From Symbiodinium sp. CCMP2592 (lineage: Eukaryota; Sar; Dinophyceae; Suessiales; Symbiodiniaceae): a stretch of 64,000 nucleotides of DNA. Where the stretch lies: positions 1-64,000 of the forward strand of contig CAJNDT010000942.1 in the NCBI GenBank assembly GCA_905221615.1, given 5' to 3'. Below the pieces are notes generated by a model. That model had not been told where the DNA came from. It ran no database searches and worked only from the letters and a program-made list of their open reading frames with translations. This document shows positions 10,539-23,800 of the stretch, in pieces. The position numbers and the translations under genes are program-made. Every line of letters begins with the position of its first letter. Positions within the stretch are counted from its first letter, which is position 1.

Positions 10539-13500
10539 GGGTAGGACCCGAAATAGACCCTGCGAGAATGCTCCTTCAACAAAACCGAATACGAACAACT
10601 GGTGCTCTCTGGGTATCTCGAAACTCTCCAGGTGGATAAGAGGCTGAAAAAAGACTCTGTAGAGATCCTCGCCGGCGGCCCAAAAAAACTGGGGCCCTGC
10701 TATTGAGGCTTTACACTAGCGTCCCTCATCGGTTCAGGGGGGATTTTGGCTTCAGGATTCATAGAATCTAGACGCCTGTACGGGTGTAGGGGTTGGATGG
10801 GTTTGGGTTTGCAAGGGATGTCCAGCGGGGCCCTCACCGGCCAAGGCGCACGTCTGGAAGCCAAACACTGTAGACCGCTCCGGCAAAAGCCGAATCCAGA
10901 GTTTTCTCGGCTTCAACGAAGGCTTGGGTCCTGCTTGGCACGTGTGCCATGCCATGCATCAGGACTCATCCAATCACACTACAAGGGTGGATGCGGGCCA
11001 AGTCACCGTATGCCGTCTGAGATGTCTCCCGTGACTGTTCCAGTAGTCGGCGCCATCAGGATCACGTTTCCTGTGCTGCGTGCAAAGCTTTGGTCTTTGC
11101 TACAGCCCGTCATGCTTAGATGCTGCTGGCGAGTTGCGCTTGTCTGCAGTCCAGACGAAATTCATGTTGCCACCACACATCGCTTGCGACACTTCTGTGA
11201 GAGTGGTAACCATTGGGGCCAGCATCAGAAAGAAGACCATGAAGGTGCCACCAGGAATCCTCAGCGAGACTACGGCGGACAAGAGCAAAGCACGAACAGA
11301 CTGGGACTCCAATGATGTGGAAATCGCTGAGTCGTGTTGGGTCACCGCCACATCAGCCACGGCTTTGGGCAAGCTTGCAAACAAGGCGCAAGCAACTGCT
11401 GATAAGCGACTTCACATCCGCACCTTGCTGTTTTGGATGAGCAGGTCTGGACGAAGAACTTCCCAGGCAATCTTGTCACAACAGCAGCATCTGCTGAAGC
11501 CTACCGACAAGTTCCTAACCAAAACGACGAGTTGCCCCGGAATCGAGGGAACGACTTCATAGGCAACGGGTCCATGCAATTCACCTGTCAGGGCCGCCGC
11601 AGCCATCTACGTAAGATGTCATCGCTGCAGATACGGCATGCCTTGAGGTTTTCCGTATTCCTGCAGTGTTGCCCTCTGACTTTTTGTGGCAGGATCTCAC
11701 TGTACCGTGAAAGTACTGAAGGGTGGAACGCAGATGGACCAGGATACAGCTTCCACTGGAGGCTGAGGTCCCTGTTCCAGAATAATGGCAGGGAGCTCAT
11801 CATGTCGTTTTTAGTCAAGCTAGACATTGTGATCACGGAAACGTCCCGTGATGCAAATGCCAAAATCCAGGGCTTACACATCGGATCACCCTAAACCTCG
11901 ATCTTACACCCTGGTTTCGAGTGTCCAGCTTTGATAACCGACACCATCACAAAAGCCCCGACGGTCGACGTGTCGACTGCGACACAGAGTCTAACCCTGA
12001 AAGCACAACTGCCCGAAGCAGCCTTCAAATTTACACCCTAAACGGCTCCCCGAAACCTTAAACTCTAAACTTCCAAAGACTTTAAACCTTAAGCCCTGAA
12101 CCCTAAACCCCAAACCTTGAACCCTAAGCTTAACCCTAAACCCTAAACCCTTAAACTGCCAGTGTCAGCCAAAGGCACCAGGTGGCGACCCGGAGTCGTA
12201 GCGAGCGCATCGAACAGCAAGTCCTCAGCTCGCGTCAGTGCTCCAAAGCCCAGTTAGGATTAGGGTTTCAAGGTGTAGGGTATCAGGGTTGAGGGTTTAG
12301 GGTTCAGGGTTCAGGGTTCAGGGTTTAGGATGAGGGTTTAGGGTCAGGGGCTTAGGGTTCAGTTCAAGAGTTTAGGCGTTGGGAGTCAGGGTTTAAGCTC
12401 AGCAGGGTTTAGGATTGAGGGTTTTTAAGTATGAGGGTTGCGGATGTGGGGACTAGTTCGCAGCCTGGCATCGTCAATATCCAGGATGATGCCGAGGGCA
12501 ACTGCCTCAGAGGCTGCCAGTGCACCCGATCAACTTTAAGCTTCCAACACCACTGGACCCCAACCCTTAACCCTAAAATCTGGAACTCCCAGGAAGCATC
12601 AGAGCTGAGGCAAAGACATTCAGGATCAGCTCGGTAACATTCACGGTGTACACCTTACCGCGACACACAGCCGAAGTTGGGTGAGGAGGTAATTCAGCCC
12701 CAAGACTCTCTAAGCCCGAAGGGTCCTGGGGTTTAGGGCATCAAAGCATAAACCAGTGTTACGGTCTGGGTGAAGGAGGAAGGCTAGGGACGACAAGATG
12801 TCCGAGAAGCGAGAAAGAATGTCCCGACGTAGATCAGCAGACAGGCTGCAAACAGCCTGACAGGGGAGTTTTCCAAGGGAGCAAACACATGTGACAGCAA
12901 GCGAAGCCAACACCGCTGAAGACAAGATCAAATGTCGCGGTTCGCAGACCGTCCCTGTACATGAGGTGGTCCTGAACCCGTTCGAGTGACGATCAATGTA
13001 CAGGTTTTACGGAAAGCGGGCACATGGAGCTTTCAAAGCCCAGGAATCGCTGAACCCTGACCTGCCTGTATGCCAAGAGGAAGCTGCTGATGACTTTGCG
13101 CCGGTACGGAATTGACAGAAACCTGCACTGACGGTCCGTGCATGCGCTGAGGCGGTCGACCAGAAGCACACACTGTCAGCAGCCACGGAATCAACAGGAT
13201 AACCCCCAAAACACGAAAACCCAAGGAGGCAATAGAAGAGCAGCATGGAAGCTCTGGAACCGATCCTAAAGCAACACAGATGTTCCCCGTCAGAGCTCCT
13301 GTAGTGCGTAACGAGGGTGAAGGGGTTCTCTCTGCTGATGATCTTGGTCGGTCCTCGGTTCACCAGACGCTTTTTTTGGGACTAGAGTTGAGGCCCAAAC
13401 CCGAAACCCTAAACACCAAACCCTAAAGTTCTCTAAACCCTAAACCCTAAACCCTAAACCCTAAACCCTAACCTAGGCCTTAAACGCTAAACGGTAAAGC

Positions 13501-14283
13501 CAAACAGACGAGGCGCCCCGAGGAAGCGCCATGATCCCGCGGTGCAGAGCCAGAGCATGATTGATCTGGCGTTGGGGCTTCTGGGGTGTATTGGTTTAGG
13601 GGTTCAGGAGTTCAGGAGGAGGAGGAGGGGAGGTCTGCATGCATTTTTGCTCCGGGCATGCTTGCAGCTTAATCGACGGACAAGAAACCAGAGCACTGCG
13701 AGTTCGTAGAGATTATCTTGGCATGGGTTTAGGCCCGTTTAGGGCTTCTGAGTGACTTTCGGGGTTCGGGGTTTGAGGCTTGAAGGCTTGGCCTCCTTGG
13801 CAACCATCAGGTACCAGCATACCAAAGCAACCAGACCTCACAAGCTGGTCATACAAAGCAGACAGCAGAGACTGCTAGATCATGCACATGCACAACAAGT
13901 GCAAACAAGCTGCATAGCATCTGCCCCGTGAAGACGGCCTCAAAGCCAACGGCGTCTGGCTTCACATACTTGCCTCGCACAGATTGGGCTGAGCAGAGGG
14001 AACATGCGGATGTGCGTCAAGATGGGGTCGTAATGACAAGCCAAGTGGCGAATGTTATCCAGCAGAGATACCTGCAGCCCGGAGATGTGCAATGACCTTA
14101 CAAAGGGCTCAGTTGACAAATGTGGGCAAGCAAACCAAACCAAGAATAAAGTTGTCATGCAAGCCACCACCAAGCTTAACGATTCTCACATAGTCTGACA
14201 CGAAACACTAAACCCCACAAAACCCACGGCATGAAACAGCTGCGGGCCAAGAAGCTTGTCAAGAGAGCACACCCGCTCCTAGT
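10539..14283. other. No recognisable gene; degenerate telomere-like words
   Basis: Several open frames of 100-190 codons occur between 10.7 and 13.4 kb, but they overlap on both strands, resemble no family I know, and show no consistent codon pattern. CCCTAAA-type words cluster at 12,030-12,150 and 12,290-12,420. I call no gene. Confidence 0.5.
13434..13472 (-). repeat. CCCTAAA tract
   Basis: About five consecutive CCCTAAA heptamers, opposite in orientation to the 10.4-kb array. Confidence 0.85.
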
Positions 14284-14410
14284 TCATGGTTGGGATAGGA
14301 TTAAAAATTCAGATTTCTATTCCCTATTGGGTATAAGTACCCATAAAAATATGTCGATTCCTTATTGGGTTTAAGTACCCATAAAGATGTAAAATGTTAC
14401 CCAACTATGA
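14284..14410. repeat. Hairpin element (family P8)
   Basis: The ends CATGGTTGGG and CCCAACTATG face each other. The interior repeats TTGGGTATAAGTACCCATAA twice, each a small palindrome around GTAC. Confidence 0.65.
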
Positions 14411-14450
14411 CAAAAACTCCGCGAGGGAAGTCTGAGACTGCGCGTCATAC

Positions 14451-14592
14451 TCGCTGAGGGCGTGTCCTTCGGCTTAGGGTTTATTAGGGGTACCTTATTT
14501 TGGGGTCTTTATAATAAGGATCCTACTATTTAGGGTACTAAATTCGGATCCCCTATGTTCGGAAACTCCCATATTCGCTGAGGGCGTGTCCT
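14451..14592. mobile_element. PAL-1 hairpin copy d flanked by an 18-bp direct repeat
   Basis: The sequence TCGCTGAGGGCGTGTCCT stands at 14,451-14,468 and again, identical, at 14,575-14,592. The 106 bases between them carry the PAL-1 interior (GGATCCTACTATTT) and the right end (CGGAAACTCCC); the left arm is incomplete. The flanking repeat looks like a long target-site duplication. Confidence 0.75.
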
Positions 14593-14630
14593 GCCACCAA
14601 GGCCCTGATTGACTTGGGTGGTTGTCAACA

Positions 14631-14703
14631 TTAGGGCCCCTTTCTGAATATCCTAAATCTTAGGTGCCGTATTATAATAGGAGCCCAAGAAGGGGACCCT
14701 AAT
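14631..14703. repeat. Hairpin element (family P9)
   Basis: TTAGGGCCCCTTTCT at the left is mirrored by AGAAGGGGACCCTAA at the right, with one mismatch in the core and a short loop region. Confidence 0.65.
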
Positions 14704-15640
14704 TTTGAACCCACTTCGAAAGACCCTGCTGGACGACACTCCAAACCTGAAGCTCCAAAGCGTATCGGATATCGGGTTTTGGGCTTCGGGTGCATCACAC
14801 TTTGATGACAACTTGGCTGCCTTCGCAATTCTGGAGACATGGGTTCACGAGCGCACCACTCCCCTCGTAGCCATCTACCGAGGCTTCGACCTCCTTCGTT
14901 CAACAAACGACGCGTCATGTAAGGGTTTTTTTGGGGGGGCACCTTTTTCCACCTAGGCGGTTAAGGTCGGCAGAACCCACACCGTGGAAGGCACAACTCA
15001 TGTAAGCGTTTGGGGGTTAGGGTTTTTGAGCCAGAGGCTTCGAGGCAAGTTGATAACTGGCCATCGTCCTGAGGAACGGCGCCAGCGGAGAGCATCCAGA
15101 ATCGACCTTTCGTCCACTTCAGGTTCCAGGAAGTTATACCAGGCGATGCCCACGAAGACGATCTGCCTGGGCGCGATGGCCAATCTGGAGATCTAGCCTT
15201 ACAGCTTCGAGCCTTCAAATTGGAGAGGCAAGAAAATGCCAGGAATGGCAGGGAGGCTACCTTGTCGCGGCGGTGCTGGTGGTAGCGCTAGCTACATCAA
15301 ACATGTTGTTGCTGGTAGTTATGGTGGTGCCGTGTTCTTGGCTACACAATGTCATAGTACATTTACGAAGTTTACAGTAAGGAACCCTAAGGAACAATGT
15401 TCGCAATTATTTTGGCTTCCTAAACCCTAAACCCTAAACCAGATTCTATAGTCTATCGTGTCTTTCTGGACTCAGGAGCATGATGACATTGACCACGGCC
15501 AGCACGAAGGTTTGACAAGAGCCCAGGGGACCTCGACAAAACGATCACACCACAGCAGTCCAAAGTCAAAACCCTAAGAGCACGCCTTCATGTCGCTAGG
15601 CGCAAACTCCTCAACCCCATAATACACCATCAAATCATTG

Positions 15641-15674
15641 ACCCTAAACCCTAAACCCTAAACCCTAAACCCTG
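15641..15674 (-). repeat. CCCTAAA tract
   Basis: Nearly five consecutive CCCTAAA units. Confidence 0.85.
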
Positions 15675-15801
15675 AGAGGGCTGTGAGTTTTTCTGAGGCT
15701 CGGGACCTAGAGCACCCGTGCCGATAAAGAGGAACAGATCCCACGTCGACTCGCCGAATCTGTAGTACTCCTGGGCTGTCTGCTGAACTGCTCTGGTCAC
15801 T

Positions 15802-15870
15802 ACCCTAAACCCTAAACCCCTAAACCCCTAAACCCTAAACCCCTAAACCCTAAACCCTAAACCCTAAACA
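15802..15870 (-). repeat. CCCTAAA tract with slips
   Basis: Nine or so CCCTAAA units, some lengthened to CCCCTAAA. Confidence 0.85.
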
Positions 15871-16049
15871 CTAACAGGTAGAGCGTGAGTCGTAGACGTC
15901 CTAAAGCCAAAGGCCGGGCATCTTTGGTTTGGGTGTCCAAGACTTTTTCGGTAATCGTGTCCTCCCAAGCACCACGAGAGATGCCGCGACCATTCGTGAC
16001 CCCAACACCAAGAACCCTGAAGCCGAGCTTGGGCGTGACGAGAAACGGA

Positions 16050-16160
16050 ACCCAGAGCCTCCAAAACCCCTTAATTAAGGAATATACCTTAAATCATATT
16101 AGGGATCCTATTATAATTTGAGGTATATTCCTTAATTAAGGGGTTTTGGAGGCTCTGGGA
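16050..16160. repeat. Hairpin element (family P5, copy b)
   Basis: Ends CCCAGAGCCTCCAAAA and reverse complement, inner palindrome CTTAATTAAG, then GGAATATACCTTAA on both arms. Same family as 7,765-7,879. Confidence 0.85.
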
Positions 16161-18469
16161 ACACCACAAGAAATATGACCTGCAAGACTGCGCAGTCCAT
16201 CTTTGGAGGATCAAAGCTCGACCGCCGTCTCGATAACTTGGACACTTCAGACTCAAACTCCTGCGCAGAAAGCACCAGAAGGCTGCAACTTCACACGCAG
16301 CACAAAGTGTCACACAGAGGTCGGCACTTGTAGCTTTTGCAACTTACACGAACATCATAGTACCCTATCATTACTGATCCGTAACCATAGTCTGACTATT
16401 GTCGTAAGGATACAGACCCCGGCCTTGCCGCTGATCGTGGGAAACTTCAGCGGGGAATCATTCTCATCATGTTCTGGCAGCAAAATCGTGGAGTGTTGGT
16501 AACATTTGCCCACTGCCACTACAGGGCGGCCCAAAGTCAAGCTCACGCTACTGCTTCCACCCTTCCACCCTTGACAGGATGTACTTTGCACAGGTAGCCT
16601 GAGATAATGATGCCAGCCTCCGCCAAACCTCATGTCGGAGCGAAAATGCAGAACAAGACTTCCACCAGGCGGACGCAGAAGCGCAACCCTGAAAAAAGCA
16701 AACGCTCCGTAAGGCAAATGCGCACTTGTGGAAAATGTTCGTCGACGTTGATCTCCAAAGATTCGCCACCGCGCTGCATAATGATAGCCTGGGCCGGACT
16801 CCGCAAAGCCGCACAAAGCAGTTCAAAGGGTCTAGGGTTTTGAGGAGGTTTAGGGCTTAGGTTTTTGAGGTTTAGGTTTAGGGTCTACGAGGTTTATGAG
16901 GTTTCGAGGTCCGTTTCGTGGTTGAAGCTCTCGACACGAATCACCCCTGCAGCGCCTTGACCAAGCGATCTAACTCGCTGATGCGGGCGTCGAGAAGTGG
17001 AACAGGCGAGACGCTCGCCTGGCGTCATCATACTCGCTAGAGAAAAACGAGTGAGCGAGCAAGCATGGGAAAGAGATGAAAGAGGGTGCGTTAATGCAAA
17101 GTGGAGTGGAAAAACATTCCTGCGAAACGCCCACTACCTGCTCACAGCAACCCACATCATGGCCTCCAGTTCAGCGAACCGCTCGTTGATCCGGTCCAGA
17201 ATTTCGACATCATTGAGCTCGCCTTTCTCCCAACGCAGAAGCCGTCTAGGCTTCGAAGTTTTTCTTAGACAGCAGCATGGACAAAGTCCCTTCTCGAAAG
17301 GGTGCTACTGCTCCGAAGCTGCAACAATGCAGACCGGAAAACTGCGCTACCCGTGGCTCTCAACACATGCTCCCTGAACATCCCTGAACCTACACTACTC
17401 CAATCTGCAATTTGCATACTAGTTACTAGACCATGCCTCACCCATCAAGTGCCACAAGAGTTCAGCAGTTCAGGACACACCACTAGGAAACACGATCTGC
17501 GAGCGATTTCACAAGCGGCCCGTGCCTGGTGGAAACACGGGGCTAGCTGCCATACTTCAGCACGAACCACAAACCGAACATCAACACGAATTGATTGCAA
17601 AGACGCTTAACTTGATATCTTCACGTTGATGAAGGCATCCTCATGCGGAAGGTGTTTGTTGCAAGGAACGCTGTCAGAGCGCTAGGCTAGATTGCAAGCC
17701 CTAAAATCGCAACGACTGTGAGCCGCAGAAGCTTTCACAAACCCTGAGTTGCTGCTCGAATCCTAAAGCTTGGAACCAGCAGTTGCATTATGTAAGCCAA
17801 TAACCCATGGTTTGAGTAAGTGGAGCCCTCGGCTTTGATCGTTATCATTCACTGCGTGAAACAGTTCGCGCAGGATGCTCGCACGGGAGGGCTGCAGCGC
17901 CCACAACGACAGGCAGACAGGCACGGAAAGGGACATCAAGCACCGAAACTGAAGCCGACTGAATGCAACAGCGCATCGTTCTAGGGTTGAGGGTGTATGG
18001 TCCGGTTTGGAGTTGGGGGTGATGGGGCATCCGATGGCTCGACTGCAGTACGTAACAATCTACCAGTTCTCAATCCCCACACTGAGTCGAGATCCCGGAA
18101 AACAGCAGAATACTCTGTCATTTTTCTGCTCAAGATCTCGGCTCTCGCGTCGTTGGGCCATCTCCAGCAGAAGGCAAGACCTGGCAAGAAATGCAGGTAA
18201 ACATCAGAGACTGATAAAGGACTTCATACACGGCAAACAAACTTACTGGCCTTCACAGTACTCGCCCTCCGTTCCCAAGCACGCCATATCAACTCCACGC
18301 CGCGACCCCGAATCCCACAGCGAAAACCACCACTGCAAACCCAAGGTTGATTAAAGCTGGGGGCCGACGGCCCAAAAGCATAAACCATAGAGACTTCACG
18401 CCAACCCTTAGCCCTAACCTTCCATATCCACTACAACAGAGAACCTGCAGATGTATGTGCGCGTATAGT

Positions 18470-18514
18470 GTATATATATATATGTACATATATATATATA
18501 TATATACATATATC
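18470..18514. repeat. AT-rich microsatellite
   Basis: Alternating TA dinucleotides broken by TGTACA and ACA interruptions. Confidence 0.9.
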
Positions 18515-19260
18515 TCTTGTGTTGCTTTTCCAAGTATACAGATTTTGGGCTCCCTACAGAAGTTTCGAGACCTTGACCGTTCAAGATCAGCAGTGCCTTC
18601 TCGGAACATGGCAGCGTGGTGTCACTGTCCGCCTTCACACTTGCAGGAGCAGGGTTGAGGGCTTGGGGCCTCTGGTTCTGCAGGACCAAAGGAGGTATAA
18701 CGTCGTGGTTGCAAGTTCTGTTTGCTTTACTGTAACTTTGGATGCCGAGCATGGTGCATTTCTGGATGTCCCGGCTGTGCTCTGTCTTAGGCTTCAGATG
18801 CTAGGATTTATAGCCCTACTTCCCCAAAAGAGCCCAGCACTGCCCGAAGACGTCCTTCAGTCGTAACCACAGTAGGTCTCAGGCAGATCGCAATTCGAGA
18901 TCACTTGAGAGGCAAGCCTCACTTCTGTATCGGGTGGCCAATTGAAGTCTTCATGATTTTATAGCTATGGTAGCTATGGCTCCGGGTTCAAGCCGCAAGC
19001 AAAGGTGCACAAGCGAGGTAGGACACCGGGGAAGGCACTTGTGGTACCGAGCGTCACATGACAAGCTGGATGAGCATACCGCACAGGCCCAAAACCCTAA
19101 ACCCAATAATCCTAAACCCTGAACCCCTCTAACCCAGCCACTTAAACCCAGGCCGAGACCATCAACCTCCTATCCTGTGTAAGGGGAGCCAGTGGCCTAG
19201 AAGCAATGACCAGGCACCCATCGTTCAGACATCCTTTCCTGGATGGATTAAGGTGCTTGG

Positions 19261-19318
19261 GACCCTAAACCCTAAACCCTGAACCCTTAACCCTAAACCC
19301 TAACTTTAAACCCTTAAC
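19261..19318 (-). repeat. Degenerate CCCTAAA tract
   Basis: CCCTAAA units mixed with CCCTGAA and CCCTTAA variants, showing decay. Confidence 0.75.
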
Positions 19319-20532
19319 CGATACTTTGGAGAAGTCGGAGAGCGGAAACCACATGGCCCTAGAGTTTGGGGAACGCGCCTGGGCGAATTTGCCGAAGCTC
19401 CTCCGGTGCCGTAAGCCTTAAACCTTACAGTAAGTGCCCTAGACCCTGAACCTTACCGCAAGTGCCCTAAACCCTAAGTGTCCTGGACCCTAAACCTTAA
19501 ACCCTAGCTGCCCCAATTGCCCTGAGTGCCCGAAGCCTTAAGTGCCCTTTAAACCCGAAGCCTAAGCCATAAACTCTCTAAAGAACGTGCCGGTAGCGCG
19601 GCCTCATCCGAGTCCGGCTCGAAGAAGTCCGGATCGGGCTGGGAACAAAGACGCACTCCACACTCGCAAGCCCAACGCCATAGGATAGTCTTGCATGCTA
19701 CATACTGTGAAACTGAAAACGTAGTCTGTTCTGTCCTACTATATTCTGCTTCATGTTGTCAGTATATCACGTCAGATAGCACTTCATATAGCCATTTAAC
19801 ATATATGTACTATATCATGTCATAGCACACTATCTTATATTATTGTGTGTTATATAACTCTATATAACTTCTTATGCAGAATATTGCACTTCAACCGGCC
19901 TGTGGTCGGTAGCGTCGCCGTCTAGGTTTGCCTGAGCGGAGAGCACGGATTGTCGGAGATGTGGATGCAAGGAGTGCACCGCGGAACTGTGCCAGGGACG
20001 AACCGACCAGAGTGGATCGAGCACCCAACCTGCAGCAAAATCCAGAAGTGACTCCACGTGCAAACTGCTGGCTGAACTGGGCGCTGCACTGCAGGAGTAC
20101 TCTGCCTCTATTCCAAACTCCTTCCCAGGACGGAGTCATATTTGGTGAAGAGCAGCTCGTAACAACAATGCTTGGGAAATCTTGCCCGATGCTGCCCAGA
20201 GTCCGCTTTCTTCGCTTTCGGAGTGCGCGGCAGCGGAAAGTCCTTGACGGCAGTCCATTGGCACAAGTACTGAGGATCCTTTTACTCTGACTGCATTTCT
20301 CTGTCTGAACGGATCCTCGAAACCTGCTCAGCCCGACGCCGACGCTCTAAACAGCTCAACCCTAACCAGATACCGTTCCAGAAATGCCAACACAGCAGCA
20401 TCCACTTCGACCTGACCCGCTTCGACATCCGCCTCGGCCTTAATCCATCAAGGGCATTTGGGGCGTTGTTTGGACATTTTGCCTCCCAGTTCGGGTTTAG
20501 GGCTCCCAGTTCACAAGCTGGTAACATAGCAA

Positions 20533-20533
<1 letters not shown>

Positions 20534-20564
<31 letters not shown>
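20534..20564. repeat. (AT)n microsatellite
   Basis: About 30 bases of pure alternating TA. Confidence 0.95.
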
Positions 20565-20566
<2 letters not shown>

Positions 20567-22238
20567 GACTTGTATATGGCATGCATAGGCTTCGGGCAAG
20601 CACGCAATAATGACACACTTCACAAACTACGAAAAGAAAATTACTGCAATAATCGATGTGCTTGTTTCCCGATGTTGCGGAATACATGGGGATAGGCCTA
20701 TTTCAAATGAGAACACATGGACGATTGTCGAGATGCGATGGCTGACTAGTCAACGCATTATATAGTTCTCACAAGAGTGCGTTGAACTCTTGTCAGCGGT
20801 TTTCTCGCAAGAAGACAGAACAATAGTATTTCACAGCAATCTCGAGCAACGATGTTGGCATCTCCGTCCCGAAGCTTCAGTGCAAAACCCTGTTTTAGGA
20901 GCGGCTGCAGGCATGCCCTCGCTCTGTGACGATAGCCCACTTGACTAATTCCTTAAAGTTGGCAGCCCTCTATGCAGCTTCAGGCACGCTAGTAGTTGCA
21001 CAGGAGCAAGGGACAGAAAAATCGACCCTAGGAAATAAGTTGTTGCCACGGAGATATTTAAAAACAGCAGGCACTAATTTCAGAGCTTGACGTCCGGAAC
21101 AGCAGGTAGTAATGACAATAAGAACAGCAGTAACAGGACAGCTTTGTAGCTCCCATTTCTGTAATGATACGTAGCGCAACCCCAAAACTCTAGTCTTTTG
21201 ATCGTTGCTCTGGGAAAGGTTCTGGAACCGAGCTCTCGAACTTCATTGGTAGCTCCGTTTAGGGCAATGGCCGGCTTTCGTCCCAGGAGGACCGGCAACA
21301 CCTTCAAATCATGTCATTCCAGGGCTTCTCAAAATTTACTGGCGCTTGTTATTAGGGCCTTAGTTTCTGTCTCTAAATTCCGCCGCTCGGGCTGGACGGT
21401 TGCCTGACATGCTCCTCTTTGCCAAGGGCCAAGGGTGTCTTGGCGCATGGCATTGGGCTGCTTCAGTTCGTCTTTGTCTGTTGCCGCTTCGGCCACGCAG
21501 GCTTACCTGATTTGTTCCGGAAGGACGTTGCCCTGTCATCCAAGACAATAGAACTCCGTCCTCTTGGGGAACGGTCGCGGCCAGGCTCGGCTCGTGGGTC
21601 CATGGCTCTGAGGAGCAACCTTGAGCTCCGCTACCACGTTAAAACCCAAACGCGCCTTGAGGCACACTTCTAGGTTTAGTACAAAGGAGGTGCAAGCCGA
21701 CTGACTGACTACGTCAAGCAAGACTACAGCAGTGGAAGCTAACAGCACTTTTACACCTTTCCTCGCAACCAACTGTTCACCACGCGCTTGTCACGCAGTG
21801 CAAGGCTTGAGCCAAGTGAAACGGGGCGCGGACAGAGACTTCAGCACACTCACTTCCGTGGCAAGTCCTAAGGACTCCTAACGGCTTCTCTGCACTGGTA
21901 ACTCTGCTCTATGGCCCAGGTGTTCCCCGGACTTCGTCTAGAGTCTAGAAGTCCGCTCTCACAGCAAACAAACTGAAAACACTCTGATGTTCATCATGCT
22001 TCAGGAAAACTTCAGGGAAAACACCGTTCTTCGTGAAAACTCGTGAGGAAAAACTCCGGTTGGACACGCTTCTGGTACTGATCACTTTCACCGCAAGGTG
22101 AGACAGGAAGCGTGAGCGCAGCGACCGACAGACAGACAACTTTTCCCTACTTGCTCTGCCCTCTTGGTTTGCCCAGGTCTCCGATGAGCGGTCCGAAGCT
22201 TGGTGCACTCCTCTCTTTGAAGCTGGCTTCCCCGGGGA

Positions 22239-22317
22239 ATTTATTTATATAAATCTCTAAATGCCTCTATCCCCGGCGTCCAGGCATAGAGGCATTTAAA
22301 GATTTATATAAATAAAT
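22239..22317. repeat. Hairpin element (family P10, copy a)
   Basis: The arms ATTTATTTATATAAATCT and TAAATGCCTC are mirrored around a GC-rich loop. The same AAATGCCTC core and AT-rich outer arms recur at 51,179-51,262, where they form the centre of a larger foldback. Confidence 0.8.
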
Positions 22318-23057
22318 CGTCTGTCCATCTTCCAAGTCTGGAGTCTGCGTCGCGGCTCGCTTCACGGAGGTTTCATCGCCCGGGCCCTGGTGCTCTCTTT
22401 GCTGCCTCCTCGAAGCCGGCTGGTTGGCATGCTTGTGCATTCGTCGCAGCTGGCACCTGCCCGAGCCCCCAGCTTTGAGGGGCGTCATGACGAGCGCCGA
22501 AGCACAATCGTTAGCGGTGCAGCTTATTCTCAGCCCTTTTTTGGCCTGAATGGGCCTCGTCGACTACGGCTGTAGCTCTCGGTCCCGACAAACTAACAAA
22601 CTACCAACTAGACAAAAGACTCGACAAAACGGTGAAACAGAGGGCGAAGCTCTACAAGGGCTGCGGCGCACAGGCTTTGCCGGTGGTAGCCGTTCAGCAA
22701 ACTACGGAGCCTCAGCGACCGGTCTGGAGCAACAAAGGGCCGTCACCCTGAGCCGCCCAAAACAACAGGTGGAGCCAAAACCAAGCTCCGGCAGCCGTTC
22801 TAGTCTCGCCAGACAACGGACAGCCCCTGTGTTTTGTTCCATCACGGTCGTGCACACCAAAATCCAAAAGTCCACGGCCATGGCGCAGGTGGCAGATGGA
22901 AATGGAGTGCAAGGAGTGCCGCAGGCAAGCAGCCCGTTCCGGCACACCTCCATAACCAAGGGAATCCAAAGGACCCATGGAGTGACAAACGCGAGACGCG
23001 GTCACTCTGCGACACTGGCAAACGGCGTGGGCCACACGCTCTCGGCAAAATTGCTGG
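22318..23057. other. Unassigned sequence ahead of a tandem repeat
   Basis: Open frames exist on both strands but none is recognisable. The stretch at 22,915-23,030 is similar to 23,815-23,935, so a longer duplicated unit may enclose the 369-bp tandem repeat. Confidence 0.4.
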
Positions 23058-23800
23058 CATGAACAACAACAGGGTGCTCGACCACGACACAGAGATGGCA
23101 AGTCCACTGCCGCCATAACCACATCAATGTCCCCAGCGTGAGCTGGAAGCCTGGGTCGGCTGCAAGGGCTGACAGAGATCACCGTGACGGCATTGACTTG
23201 CGGGTCTCGCACTTCCACAGCCTGGTGTGACCGCTTGGCGGGCATGGCAGGCTAGAAACGCCTGAAGGCGAAGTCCATGCGAGGAAGTGAAGGGCGAGCA
23301 ACGTATGTTGCAGGCGACAGCTGAAGCCAGCCATGATGCGAGGCACAGGTGTGCCTACCCAAAACCAGCCAAGGAAGCAATCCCACCCACCCCGAAGGAC
23401 AAATCCGATTCCCTCGACAGCGGGCATGAACAACGCCAGAATGCTCGACCACGACACTGGGAAGGCAAATCCGCTGCCGCCAAGACCACATCGATGCCAC
23501 CAGCCATGCTGGAACTCTGAGTCGACTGCAAGGGCCGGCAGAGATCACCGTGGCGGGCATTGCCTTGCGGGTCTCACACTTCCACAGGCTCGTGTGACTG
23601 TTTGTCGGCCATGGCAAGCTAGAAACGCCATTGAAGGCAAGATCCACACGGGGAAGTGAAGGGCGAGCAACGTATGTTGCAGGCAACGGCGAAAGACAGC
23701 CATGATGCGAGACACAGAGGTGCCTACCCAAAACCGGCCAAGGAAACAATTCCACCCCGAAGGGCAAACCGGACAGTGACGACCCGGCTGCAGAAAAGGA
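23058..23800. repeat. 369-bp tandem repeat, about two units
   Basis: The word GCTCGACCACGACAC occurs 369 bases apart (near 23,075 and 23,444), and GAAGTGAAGGGCGAGCAACG occurs at 23,284 and 23,653, also 369 apart. Divergence is moderate with small indels. A related fragment in reverse orientation lies at about 37,995-38,050. Open frames across it are probably by-products of the repeat. Confidence 0.8.

Larger units (their letters stand above)
14704..22238. other. No recognisable gene
   Basis: Open frames reach about 150 codons (for example near 16.4-16.8 kb) but overlap on opposite strands and match nothing I recognise. CCCTAAA tracts at 15,641-15,674, 15,802-15,870 and 19,261-19,318 and two AT microsatellites are listed separately. 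If real exons exist here, they cannot be told apart by eye. Confidence 0.5.

Noticed and set aside
16050-16160. Matching protein ends (SLQNPLIKEYT) on both strands as a duplicated gene
   Set aside because: They arise from translating both arms of a perfect hairpin.
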